A DNA stretch of 64,000 nt from Diploscapter coronatus (GCA_964036155.1 OZ038422.1:29039201-29103200); one strand, 5' to 3'. Shown: positions 38,201 through 49,586, counted from the stretch's first letter. The notes: a model not told the origin generated them from the letters alone. Numbers and translations are program-made.

Positions 38201-39446
38201 GTCGAGTTTCATGCGAACAGGAAATTGCTTTTCCTCGCCGATTTGCGCATATCTATGTGTTTGCGAAACAATACTCTTCATCCGGCGACGTCCGCACATT
38301 TTTAGATTCAAATTATTGCTCATTTCTGTGATTACCATAGAACCTTGGTGAAAGCGAGATTAAAGCGTGAAAGTAATGCATTTTGGAGGCTACAAGTTTC
38401 CTGAAAATACGCTCGTAATTCCAGTGAATGAAGCGTATCTCATGAAACAAAGCATGTGATACCATGGATTTCAGCTGACAACGAATTCGTCAATATGGAC
38501 TTGGAGTTTTACAAAATGAAGAAAATCTATCTGAAGGATATCGTGAAGAGTCGGAGTGAAGGGCTTGTAAGCCATGTATTTATAGATTTCAAAAGAAGCC
38601 GTAAGTTTTAGGTAGCAAAACTTGAAACAGTCTACCGAGTTATTGAGCAGACTGGAAATGCTGGAGATAATTTTGCAGTTATCCTGGATGTGGACGCAGA
38701 TCATTCGAAACCGGTTATTTATTTTCAATTTTTCCAGAGGATTAGATTTTTAGATGGTCAAAAGGATCAACTTCATCGAACAACACTACGAAGCTTATCT
38801 CGATGAATTCATCACTGACAAGAACTACGACAAGAAACCGAAGACTCGGTAAATTCGATTAAGAATGTCTCTTACAAGCAATGTTTAAGAACGCGAATAT
38901 CCGTGAACATTATCTCATCTCCAAATCAGCACTTGCTGCTCTTCGTCCAGCCCTTTCCTCAACAACTTGCTCAAGAAATCGGCGTCATCTTTCATGCGAT
39001 TGTAAGACTGTTTGTGTTGGACTTTACGTTACAGGAACTTAATGAAATGAGCCGAAACTGTTCAACTTCGGCTCATTTTGTCACTTCATTTTCGCAATAT
39101 AGAGTCGTATCATTTCATCAAAAATGTCGTGAAAAATCTCGAATTTAAGCCCTACTCGCGAGCCTCATCTGTAATATCGCGTGAGAGTTGACGGCTAGGC
39201 ACCGTGCCGGCCATCAAAATCATCGAAGCTGTGAATCGTACGACGAATCATCAGGAGCAGAAGCGAAACTCGACCGACAAAAATGGAACAACGACAAATG
39301 ACAAGACCGGGGAAAATGCCGAAACAAAATTGCAACTGAACGGGCTGAGTCCTACGATGGATCGAGGCGTGGATGAAATGAACTTGAATGAGGATTCCAA
39401 CAGAGAGTCAATTCCTGGAACAGTTGTGTATGAGCAATATCCGTGA
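35212..39446 (+). CDS. N-myristoylated double adenylate-kinase-like protein, probable pseudo-kinase
   Basis: The start MGCAPSANPTSEK carries Gly2 and Cys3 for myristoylation and palmitoylation. Exons: 35212-35250, 35296-35401, 36528-36682, 36724-36811, 37019-37107, 37157-37309, 37415-37445, 37488-37543, 37772-37859, 37963-38061, 38475-38566, 38612-38713, 38754-38848, then a last part to 39446. Phases agree through 38848. The first module has the NMP-kinase P-loop region IIFIFGGPGSQKGLIMQEL and later VIDIVPSVTAIMRS, HPIAFALELRVLNEEELL and DEADKGRLE (compare the AK lid and ERL helix). The second module begins TKRVVTLTLPGPVTNAISTV with no intact P-loop. Both lack the GK[ST] core, so catalysis is doubtful. 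The two small exons 37415-37543 and the junction before 39198 are uncertain. The tail is hydrophilic and Asn/Thr-rich. AATAAA is at 39960. Confidence 0.7.
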
Positions 39447-41080
39447 GTTTTAAGGCGTAAATTTATGACCACACCCGGGCTATATGAAATTGTGAGAAAT
39501 GCAATTTTAACTCAACTCTAATGTTAATTGCGTAGTGTCCTAACATTCCTGCCATGATTACATTATAAGATATACAAGTTTTTAATCAAAATGGTGGAAC
39601 GGTCCAGAAATTTCAGCTCAGTCCGAACTCGGTCTCCATTGCATTTGAATGGTGACGTTCCGATGCAACGAAGTGTTACCCCCACTAACATCTCCAGACC
39701 TGCTCAATTCAAGTTCATCGGTTATCGTACCTCTCACAGCTACGATTGACTTTTCCTTTATTTTACTAGATTTTTTAAAATTTAGTAACTTAAAAACTCG
39801 GCTGGCACGGTGCCGTCTTTTTTAATTAAGATTTGCTTATCTCATCATGTTGTGATCTCAAAATTTTGATACTTCGATACGTGTAACACAATTTCTTCAG
39901 ATCATGAACTCCTAATCAATATCCATCCTCTTTGCCACAATGCCTTATGTGATAATTTGAATAAACTAATTTATTTAAACGCAAATCAGACAACAAGTTT
40001 AGGGCTAGGTAAGCGTACCGGTAATAGTGATGGCTGGGTAAGATCGGCAGGTGAGGTTATTCTTTATGGCCATTCTTAATTGATAGGTTTGGAAAGTAGT
40101 TCTGATAGTATATATAAAATAGAACTAGACAGTTAGAACGGAATGTATCATGAAACGGGTGTGTGCCAAAAACCAACGAAAATGGTTGGAGCACACGCAA
40201 GCACATCGCAATTTACAATGCAAAATCGTGTTCATTTTGGGGTTAGAAATTAGGCACCTTTCTGTGTATTCAACTTTTGTTGAATTTTTCTACTTCACCA
40301 ATGTTTAAGTTACATCATCGAGGATATTTTGATACCACTTTTTCTCGGTTGGGTAGAGTTTTAAGAACAGACTGCACTCTCTATGTATTGTTATTGAATA
40401 CGACACAGTTCATAGCATGACATAAATTTTGTTAATTTAAAATTTTTATTTACAAACTTGTACAAAACCAGTCGAAATGCGATAAGATTGAAGACGAGTC
40501 ATAACCGATGAAGAGTAAGGCAAGATTAAAGCGGTGAATCCTGTATTAACTAGGTTGAAGCATTCAATTATATCAATTATGCTAATTAAGACAGACTTTT
40601 CCTGGAACTTATATCAATAAGAGATCCAAGGCTAATAGAAATTATGAAAGTTATTCACTGATGAAATTAAAAGTTCAAATTCCTAAAATCAAATGAAATT
40701 CAAGGCAATGAGTAGTAAAGGCAAAACACGCAACCAGTCCAAGAGTTCGAATTTTTTGTAAACTCAGAGCAACGTATGAGATTTGCATACCTAGGTTAAA
40801 TACAATAGATAGGACCCATTAAAACTGAGGCAAATGGTTTAGAAAATATCACAAGTTTTTCGACGAATATTGATGATTTGGGCAGTTTGGATTCTTCGCA
40901 ACCTCATGCAACTATACAAGATGAAAATAGGCTGTAATGTGAGCACTTTCTCCTAACCCTATACACTATCTCACCATGTTGCATCGTTGCGCAGAATCTC
41001 GATCTCCACGATTTATGATTTCACGTAAAATATCATCAACATTCGTTTAGTTTTGTATGTCATGAAAATACCTGCCCAGA
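39447..41080. other. Convergent intergenic region
   Basis: Lies between the 3' ends of the adenylate-kinase-like (+) and GT13-like (-) genes. AATAAA at 39960-39965 (+) and TTTATT near 40445 (AATAAA on -) are candidate poly(A) signals. GGCTGGCACGGTGCC at 39800-39814 is a near-perfect inverted copy of 39198-39212. No gene supported. Confidence 0.45.
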
Positions 41081-44000
41081 TTATTGAATTTTGTTGAGTT
41101 TGCTGAGCACTTTCGGCTTTTGATTTTGGCTTGGCTTGACTGACTGCAGATCGAGTGGACTTTTGAAGTGATCTCCTTCCGGAATGATTAGGACTTCTGT
41201 GGAGTTGTTAGCGAAGAATCTAAAGTTTCCTTCTTTGCAGACTGAACAGAGCGCTTTAATTTACCTGATCGACTTCTTATAAGTACCGGCGATATGAGTC
41301 TTGTCATAGAATAGTCCGAAGCATTTAGCTGCCTGAGAGAGGTCCTCTAATTCGCTACCGTAGGTCACAGAGATGGTCAGACTAAAATTTTTTGTTTTTT
41401 TAATTATTGACGAAATTTTCTTGCCTGTTCAGTTTCGTGAACTGTTCCGGCCAATTTTGACATTCGATTTGGTGAATCTGAATGATCTTGGCGTTTCTTG
41501 TTAATCCAGCGAGCATTTCATCGTAGGTCTTCTCACTGACGAAATCCATGCTCAACTTTGGCCAGGTATGAGATTTACTGGAATTTCAGGACATTCATTA
41601 AATGGATGACTTGAAATACCTCGCGACTCTCTCCTTCGTGAACAAAGCGTCGTCCCAGTATGGACCCATTAATTTTGGGGGTGGAGTCGCGATGATTCTT
41701 GAAAGTGAGGGCACCAAGGCTTTGGCCGACTCGAATTTCCACAAACCAGACTTACGGGGTCGGCAACAAGCTATAAATGTCTCGAGTAGCTTTAATTTAG
41801 TGATTGAAAACTTACTCGACGAATTCCTGATCTGGAGCTCGTAGAATTGTCGCTTCAGGACGTAGGAGTAGATTGGTGGTTGATACGAGGAACGAAGCAC
41901 TTTTTGCTCATTACCAGACGTGTCAAAGTAGCCTAAAAACCAGGCAAACTTTTAAAAACTATTAGAAACTCGAAAGTACCATTCGGGTTGAACAACTGAA
42001 GCAAGTCCAGACTTTTATCTTCCAGTAATGGATTTAGCGTTTCGGCGATGAATGACAACCAATCCGGTGACAGGACGATGTCTTCTTCTATCACTGCAAT
42101 TGCTGGAGCTTGAGGGAACACGCTAAAACCGGCGTCGAACGCTGCCAGAAGCAGTGAATTGTATCCAGCAGTCACATTGATCGGTAAGCTTTTGACATGG
42201 AACAGCGATGCCAAGTGTGCATTTTCAGGGTATTCCTGAAAATTTTTGACTTTTTTTTTTTTTTTTTTAAATCTTGAAGGCGAAAAATTACCTTGTCAAA
42301 AGCGACCAGAACCATCTGCGTGTTGACGCCTTCTTGATCAAGCAGGGACTCGAGCAGCTTTCTAAGTGAATCAGAATTCAGACCCGCAGCAACCACGATT
42401 GGCACGTTGAAGATGGGATCGGATTCGCGTTTCTTATCCAAAAGTGGTCGTGGCGTAATGAGGTTGTCGATTCTTTGTGCTGAAACAATAAATCTCCGTC
42501 ATAAAAGTGGCTGATTGTCTTACAATCACAGAAGAACTCGTGTTTGTCGTATTTTGCGCAGAAGTGTCTTCTCGGCAAGTTCCTCTTGGCCAACATCATC
42601 TTCGACGTCCGCGACTTCTTGTCGAAACGACCTTCCCATTTAGACACTGAAAATGGTTTGAAGAATAGATGATAGGGAAGTTATTTCATGGGTCGTTCAG
42701 ATTTGGTTGCATTGCAATTTGCAACTCTCTCAAAATAGCATAGGAAATGTGGAGAGAGCGCGATTGCATCAGATTGAAGCATTTCTTGTGCTCTCCTGAT
42801 TTCCTATTCTATTCTGAGCAAGTTGCAATGCAACCAGGTCTGAGCGAGCCCTTAGATACCTGATTTCGGAAGGCAGAACGAGGTCTTGATCGGTTTGGCC
42901 CAGTTGTTACCATTCGGAATGTTTAGGTCTTCAAATGGGGTGTACGCAGCTATTCCTTTCCTTCCGACAAAATACCACGATGCTCGGAATTTCAATCGCT
43001 CGATAAGACTTGAGCCCATCTCGTAGAATATCTTCTTCGCCATTTCAGAGAGCATGGTGGATGCCTCATCGAAACTGACCACAGCTACGATGTCGCCAGC
43101 TGGCACCGCGTCCAACCACTCTTCCAGTCCGGTCGATTCGTCTTCATAGGTGTCGAAGTTCGCAACAAGTTCCACTCGTCCGGTTTTCGGTTCGATCGCT
43201 GCTAGGTTGAGACCGCGTCCAGCACCATTAAGCTCCTTGTCAAACACCATTCGGCCTCCAATGCACATTCTCGGGTGATCGTCCTTGCTTTCGCCAGAGT
43301 AGAAATGCATCGAGATTTCATCTGTGAAAGTAAGCCGGCATTTATTTTTTAAAAGGTTGAAAGAAATACCTGCGGGACAAGCCTCGTCCAACCCACACCT
43401 TGGCCATTCCTCGCCCAGCTTGATGCTCTGTTTGATCTCTACCTTGGTGCCTTGTAGTTCAGCCAATTTGGCTTCATCGGCTCTGCAATCAACATTGATG
43501 GACTTTTAATTCAACGGTAATTTCACCTATGCAAATCAAGTTTCTCGTCGAAGATGTCTACTTCTCCGATATCTCCAAGAGGCAGTTCGAAGCAACCCTC
43601 GATGCTTTGCGAGTGCTGGGTGACGATTGGAACTATCATTTCATAGGCCTTCGTCTTCAGACCGCGCTGACCAAGGATAGCGTAGGCGTTGCCCCCTATG
43701 TGATGAAGATGAATATTTTTCATGGGGCCTTCGGATTACCTCTCCACTTCTCAACTTTTCTGGCTCCGTAAATCTCAAGAGCTCTTCTCGCATCGACCGA
43801 TACTCGCTCAGCGATATCGCCGAAAGAAACTCCCAATAGTATGGAGGTGCTTGGCAAGGATCTGAAAGGATAATTTTTCATGAAGAATAGTCAGAAGTTG
43901 ACGTACCTGAGCCAAGTAATGAGCTTTTCGTCGGACGTTGCCACGTCGAAGGATTGCGAATCTTCGATGTTCCCTGTCGATCCGTTCAAAGCGACGAAAT

Positions 44001-44500
44001 TCAGGCCCTTTTGAAGTTTGGAGACGTCGAATAGCCTATCAAAGTCATGGTTTTGAGTTTGTTGAAACTCCTCTACCTGATATCATTCAAGCACGCGAAC
44101 GGTGGTGAGTTTTCTGTCTCTAGGTGCAATCGATACAGAATCTGAGGTGTCGCGCAGTTCTCGTCGTAATAACATGATTGAATCGCTGTAATATGATTGC
44201 TAATTTGATCGGAAAGAAGTGCCCACCTTCATCAACGGCGGGTTGTTTCTGGTTGACGATTTTGCTCAGCATTTCTGTCGCAAGTCCCGGCCTTCCTTTA
44301 CCATTATATGAATTCGGATAACTTCTTTCTTTCTTCGACGGGTAGTTGCCTGGGTTTCAAGGTGATTTGTTGAAATTTCTGGAAGAATTACCATTTTCCG
44401 GCGTGAAATCCTGTATCCAAAACGTCGCGAATAGGCGGCATGCTGCATAGAACCCGGCTATACAGGCTATGATCAATATTAACCGTCGATTTAGCCGCAT
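41081..44500 (-). CDS. Type II Golgi-like membrane protein: two ILEI domains plus POMGNT1-like GT13 domain
   Basis: The start MRLNRRLILIIACIAGFYAA is a cytosolic basic stub and signal anchor typical of Golgi glycosyltransferases. Two ILEI/FAM3 modules follow. The first has GLNFVALNGSTGNIEDSQSF, ILLGVSFGDIAERV and AYAILGQRGLKTKAYEM. The second has RGLNLAAIEPKTGRVELVAN, IVAVVSFDEAST and SWYFVGRKGIAAYTPFEDL. A Cys linker (RRHFCAKYDKHEFFCD) leads to a GT13 core: VPIVVAAGLNSDSLRKLLES, LPINVTAGYNSLLL and the metal-site region AIAVIEEDIVLSPDWLSFIA. This order matches POMGNT1, which adds GlcNAc to O-mannose and has one ILEI stem domain. Downstream similarity remains (LVPSLSRIIA for IIPDVSR; QAAKCFGLFYDKTHIAGTYK), but the WDWDMW catalytic segment is missing. 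Exons include 44392-44500, 44227-44349 and an end at 41081 (TAA). Intron 41382-41424 is GC-AG. Confidence 0.75.
42690..42851. repeat. Long imperfect inverted repeat (MITE-like hairpin) in an intron
   Basis: The left arm 42690-42759 and right arm 42790-42851 are reverse complements with few mismatches and one gap (shared core TGGTTGCATTGCAA and AATAGNATAGGAAAT). The loop is about 30 nt. It lies in the intron between the second ILEI domain exon and the Cys-linker exon of the - strand gene. The layout fits a small non-autonomous inverted-repeat element, but I saw no target-site duplication I could be sure of. Confidence 0.75.
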
Positions 44501-46629
44501 CTCATCGGTATTAGGAATAATTAGACGAAACCCCGAGAAAAATATCGATAGAAATAAATTTTTAACGAAACATTTCCTGCAAAATAAAAATTGAAATTGA
44601 TAAGCGATTAAAAATATCGATCAGACGCAAACAATGTGTTTTCGTCAAGGTCTTTCGCTTAAGAAAGAATGCTAAAATAACAGATATCAACTAACGCCAT
44701 TTTGCCTCAAGTTTACTTTGTAAAATGAGTGAGATTTGTGCAGAAAAAGATAATACCGAAACGTGGAGAGATATCATGAAATGTGACTAGGTGAATGAAA
44801 ATAAATGGGGTTAGAAGTGTTATAGTAATAATCAAGTTAGATGAAATGAAGAAAGGAAGTGAAAATAAAGGGCTGGGTTTGCATCGATATTATTGCAGCT
44901 TGATTACACTGATGTCATTTCGACGACGATACCAACGATCTTTTTGGTATTAGTTAAAAATTGACCCCGATCAAATCGGACAAAAATATCGACCTATGTT
45001 GCAGCCTTGAATGAGGAATGGAAGTGAAAATGAAAGGCTAGGTCTAGGTTTGTCTCTCTGCACCTCATCATTTATGCATCTCACTATTTCTCGCGATTCT
45101 TTTTCCCTTCCCCTCCGCGCTGTCATTACTCATTTCCTCACTATCTCGTCTTTGTTGCCTCTTTCCCTAGCGTCTCTGATATCCACTAATCTCTCATAGA
45201 AATTGCCCTGAAGCTGCACTCAACCCAAATTACCCTTACAAAAAGTCGGGCAAAAATGACTTAACCGCAGCAAACTTCAAAGCTGCAGGAAAACTTCCTG
45301 AAACAGCACGTTTTTTTCATCGAGAAAGAAATATTTTGAGTGTAGGGAGTGTTTAAATATGGCTAATAGAAAAAGATACCGGGACACCAGTTAGAAAAAG
45401 ACGTTACTTTTTCTAAGAAATAGTATGAGGGAAAGAAAAAAAGATAGGCAAAAGTAGTCTTTTTCTAACTGGTATCCCGGTGTCTTTTTCTAGAAGCCTT
45501 AAATATGTTCTAAATATATATAACAAATCAATATTAAAAATTCAAGATAAAAGGCTTAGCAATATCATTCTATTGCTAAGTTTATGCAGAGTCGACTTTA
45601 CGTTTTGTACCCAATTTGCATGCGAAAAGCACCTTGATAGAGCAAAAAGGCATGATTTAACAACGAAATATCCAATTATAAAATGTAGGGATGTATAAAT
45701 GATATTTGGGCCTAAAATTAAATCAAAAAGTAATATCACTTTCGCAAAAATCTATCAATAATGTTGTCATACGTTATTACTAATGCAGTATTCAATTATT
45801 GGAAAGAAGAAAGAGAAAAATAATATAAGAGAGTCATGCATAGCAACCATAAACAAAAAGAAAGCGCTATGAATTTTAGATCTTTTAACTAACGAATAGT
45901 TTTGAAATGCCAAAAATTATTTCATTTCGGAGGGAAGGCTAAACTTTATAGTTTAAAAAGTCAACATAAGATCATTTCTAGATAAGAAATAATTTTAACG
46001 TTTTACTTAATTTATAGATAGGGGAAGAGTAATCCTAAAATTTGAAAATAATGACTAAGTTTGAAATGCATTAGTAAAATAAACACATGAGAAAATCGAA
46101 ACTCTAGAATTTAAGAACTCAAACACCCGCAGAAGTGCAAGTACATTTCGCAAATAAATGCGAAAATTCATGAAGGATTCGAAAAAGAGCTTAGAGCTTA
46201 CAGATTACGAGATGAAATAAAGCTGATTTTGGAATTTATTCACAAAAAAATAAATTGAAAAATCTAAAACAGGAATGAGATATTTGGAAAAAAAAATCCA
46301 GGATTGATGTCTGTTGCTTTCTTCAATTGAGTTTTTTTTAGTATATCGGCTCAGAGAAAAACCTTCTTCATCTATTTCAAAGTTCCGATATATGAGAATG
46401 AAATTTAAAAAGAAAAATGATCAACTAATCGTTTTTTTTTTCAAAAAATCTTTTATCCAGCCTCTCTATCTGTAATTGTTGCTTTCTTCATTTTCGCTCT
46501 CCGTTTAGGTGTTCATTCTCGTCTAAACTCGTCATTTTCTCTCTTATGAATTTGCGCAATTTTTAAATTTTCGTCGGGATTTTTCGCGATTTTCGAAACA
46601 ATTTCGAAAATTTCAGCGCTTGTCATCAG
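44501..46629. other. Divergent spacer between GT13-like and GYF genes
   Basis: No supported gene. The + strand is A/G-rich up to about 46.4 kb and T-rich after it, so each half is T-rich on the sense strand of its adjacent gene. It contains the 36-bp inverted repeat at 45367-45492. ATTTCAG about 15 nt before the GYF start is a likely trans-splice acceptor. Confidence 0.5.
45367..45492. repeat. 36-bp terminal inverted repeat element
   Basis: Arms 45367-45402 and 45457-45492 match in 34 of 36 positions as reverse complements; both mismatches can pair as G-U in RNA on one strand. The core CCAGTTAGAAAAAGAC is perfect. The 54-nt interior starts with a further inverted copy of the same TTAGAAAAAG motif, so alternative hairpins are possible. 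It looks like a tiny palindromic transposon relic or a structured element. Confidence 0.75.
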
Positions 46630-48480
46630 ATGGCGACTTATCAGAACGGTAACGTAGTGTCGCCCCCACAGGTACTTGAAAGAATTTTCGTGGTTTCCCC
46701 AAAATTCGAAAAATTTTCAAAAAATGACTCATTTTCTAGAAAATGTTAGAAATTTCCCATGAAAGAAGATCATTTTCAAAAAGTCATAAAATTCAATTTA
46801 AACATTTTTTTTCAATCAACAAGATAAACATTTCAGAAAAGTCATTTTAAAAGATGACCAAATTTGAGAAAAAAATTTAGATGACGATGTCCCAGCCTCC
46901 GCCTCAATTCACGATGTGGTCATACATCGGTCCTGACGGATGTGCGCACGGTAGACAACTTATAGCAACCTCTAAAAATCCAAGAGAAAAAGCTTTAATA
47001 GTTTTTTTTAGAGTAAAATCGCCAATTCAATTAATTAAAAGGAAAACGAAACCATATCCTGTAGATTTCATCATTCTAATCACTTTCTCTTTGAAAATAA
47101 AAGAAAAACTCATACTGAAGCTTACAGTAATCCTTCCCAAAGATCAGTATTTTGCAGGCCCCTTTCACGGCGCGGACATGATCAAGTGGACTCAGGCCTC
47201 GTACTTCACGGACTCGCTGCTGGTTCGCACCGACAACGACGACAAATTCTACCCCCTCGCTGACTGGAAACGGCTTCTCGGTGGACAGGTCAAATTTGAA
47301 TATATGACGCGGGACTTAAAATTTGGGAAAAATGAAAATAAAACTAATCTTTTGTTAAAATTTGTGAGAATTCGAAAAGAAGGTTTATTTTGCAGCTGCC
47401 CTTTAACCTGCCGATTCACTCGTTTCAAGCGTTGACCCAAGCGCTCGCTCAGGTAAACAAATTAGGAATTAACTTCTAAACTAAACAGTCAACTCCAATG
47501 ACAAAGTTCAACTTCCAATTTAAAGAGAAAATTGCCTCGAATTCATTCGGATGATCGAAATTCAACTTCGAATATAAAGGAGGATACCTTTTGGAGTTGA
47601 TATCGAAGTTAAATCAACATTTTAAAGTTTCAGCAACAGCAACAACAACAGCAACAAACTGCAGTCGCTCAGGCACAAGTCCAACTGCCCCCAGTGTTGC
47701 CGACCACATTCGGCCCTCCTGCTGCAGTGTCGCACGGCCCCGTACCGCATCCGGTCAACCACCTGCCGCCCATCCACCCATTCCAATCCCCTGCTCCACA
47801 ACACCACGACATCGGCACTCAGGTCGGAAAAAGACAGACATTTTTGAAATGTTCGTCAGGTCTATTTTCTCTGGTATCACTAATCCTCTTCAAAACCCGG
47901 CGGCACTTGTCAATAATTTGTCAAACAGATAGTTAACATCAAAAAGTATCTTGAACATTTTTGAGAAGAATGATGTAGAAACAAGCTTCCTGAACTTCCG
48001 GTATCATCTTTTTTTCTATTTTCTTTATTAAAAGTGAAAAAAAGACGTAATTAACTGAATCAGATTCAGACTGAACCACCGCCTACGCAATGCACGCAGG
48101 AGACACAAACCATTCCGCTTCTGGTCAGTATTTAATTTCTTTAACTGAATCACTGTACCTATTAAAACACTTGAAATCCTTTCTTTTATTAATTTTTCTG
48201 AAACATCTGAGACTATTTAGAAACAGAATCGATGACCAAACTTCTAATCCGTGCGAAAACAGCAAAGTTTATAATAGAATCATTTTGAAATATGCCTAAA
48301 ATATTCAAACATATATCGGAATTTTATTGGACTTTTTTCAAAAAGCACTCCGATCGAATTTTTTCAAATACAAATTTTGATAATACTTGAAACTTATCTA
48401 AAAATTTTCAGATTCCGTCCGGCAATGCGGAACGCGTCCTGTCCGAGCTACTCCGTCAGCAGGTCGTCATTCGGGATTGA
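46630..48480 (+). CDS. Small GYF-domain protein
   Basis: Seven exons (first 46630-46671, second 46881-46954, last ending 48480) give a protein of about 230 residues. The GYF domain is MWSYIGPDGCAHGPFHGADM, then IKWTQASYFTDSLLVR, FYPLADWKRLLGG and LPF. It keeps the GPF and W-x-x-x-x-YF pattern that binds proline-rich peptides such as PPG-phi. After it come a Gln run, a Pro/His-rich stretch, and a short C-terminus ending ERVLSELLRQQVVIRD. GYF proteins act in translational repression (GIGYF) or splicing (CD2BP2). The N-terminal position recalls neither exactly, because GIGYF is much longer. It may be a compact adaptor that links proline-rich partners. The start was chosen for the TTTCAG shortly upstream and in-phase splice to exon 2. 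Confidence 0.85.
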
Positions 48481-49111
48481 TACTGGCAAACCAAACGGAT
48501 GGGCGGAAATCTACATGGGTTCTTGTAAAATTCACCAAGTTTATGCTGAATATTTATGGAAAGAAAAATTGTGAATTTCACAAAGTTCTATCTAGCTGTT
48601 GAATTTTACAGGAAATTAATGAGAATCTAGGTTGGTTGGGAAATTATGATTTATTTTCCTTTAATTTAAAAGAAAAGACTTTCAAATAAGGTTAGAAATA
48701 TACCAGCCAGTTTTGAAAGTTATCCTTTATCATTGGAAAAATAGGAAAGGAATCATAATTTTCATCAAGTATATCGCGAAGTGCTTTTCATATCATTCAA
48801 CATTCATTTTAAAGATATCTGCAAAAATGGATTGTTTTAATCTGCCTACCCAATTTAGATAATTTTAAGGATTGATGATAAAATGCCAGTTTTCATGCTA
48901 AATCGCACCAAACTTGTGCAATTTTATTTCTACTCGATACCGTAATCTAAAGGAAATATTGCGTTTTGATTTAAGGATTACGATATTTTGATTTTTCATG
49001 TCAGAATTTTTATGTGGAGTAAGAATTTGTAAGTCGTTTTTATACATACGCCATTTCTTTATCTTTTGACACTTGTCTTTCAATTTGTTAAAAATTCATT
49101 TTATATTTCTC

Positions 49112-49146
49112 TGGATACTTTTCTAAAGATTTTAGAAAAGTATCCA
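49112..49146. repeat. Perfect 15-bp hairpin
   Basis: TGGATACTTTTCTAA and TTAGAAAAGTATCCA are exact reverse complements separated by 5 nt. It lies about 630 nt past the GYF stop codon. It could be a terminator-like or processed RNA structure, or a transposon end; nothing nearby decides. Confidence 0.7.
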
Positions 49147-49510
49147 TGGAAAGTCTAGGGTATTCGCTTATAGGATTTATATTGTTCAATTTTGTTGTTT
49201 ATTTTTTACTCATTTTCGAACAAATCTTCAGGTCACTGATGTTTTTATTGTTCTAATTTTTCAGTTTCATTTTTCTTTTTTAAAGACGTCATTTTGAGCT
49301 AAACTCGTATGGGTAGTCTTGATTGAAAATTCCGGCTAGCTAATTTGAAAATTTCTCGGTTTTATTATGCAGAAAATCCGATTCACCGGTTTTACATTTC
49401 TATCTTGGCCTTTGAAATGCGCTCAATTTCTAAAATTTGTTATTGCGTATTTTTTGGACCATCGCTAATCTTTATTTCCTCTTTCGCCATTTTTGCGCAT
49501 ATGAACTTAA

Positions 49511-49522
49511 TTTTCGCGCCAA
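49511..49522. promoter_or_regulatory. E2F-like site, distal
   Basis: TTTTCGCGCCAA matches the E2F/DP consensus TTTSSCGC closely. It lies about 715 nt upstream of the PCNA start codon. PCNA is a standard E2F target in animals. Binding itself is inferred. Confidence 0.5.
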
Positions 49523-49586
49523 TTTTGGCCTGATTTGAATTTAGAAATGTGTCCTTTTTATTTTTGCTCATTTTCACCCGGTAAAG

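Noticed and set aside
46881..47435. 184-codon open frame through the GYF exons
   Set aside because: It reads through an intron. Splicing at 46955 to the exon after TTTTGCAG joins CAHG to GPF and restores the GYF motif.
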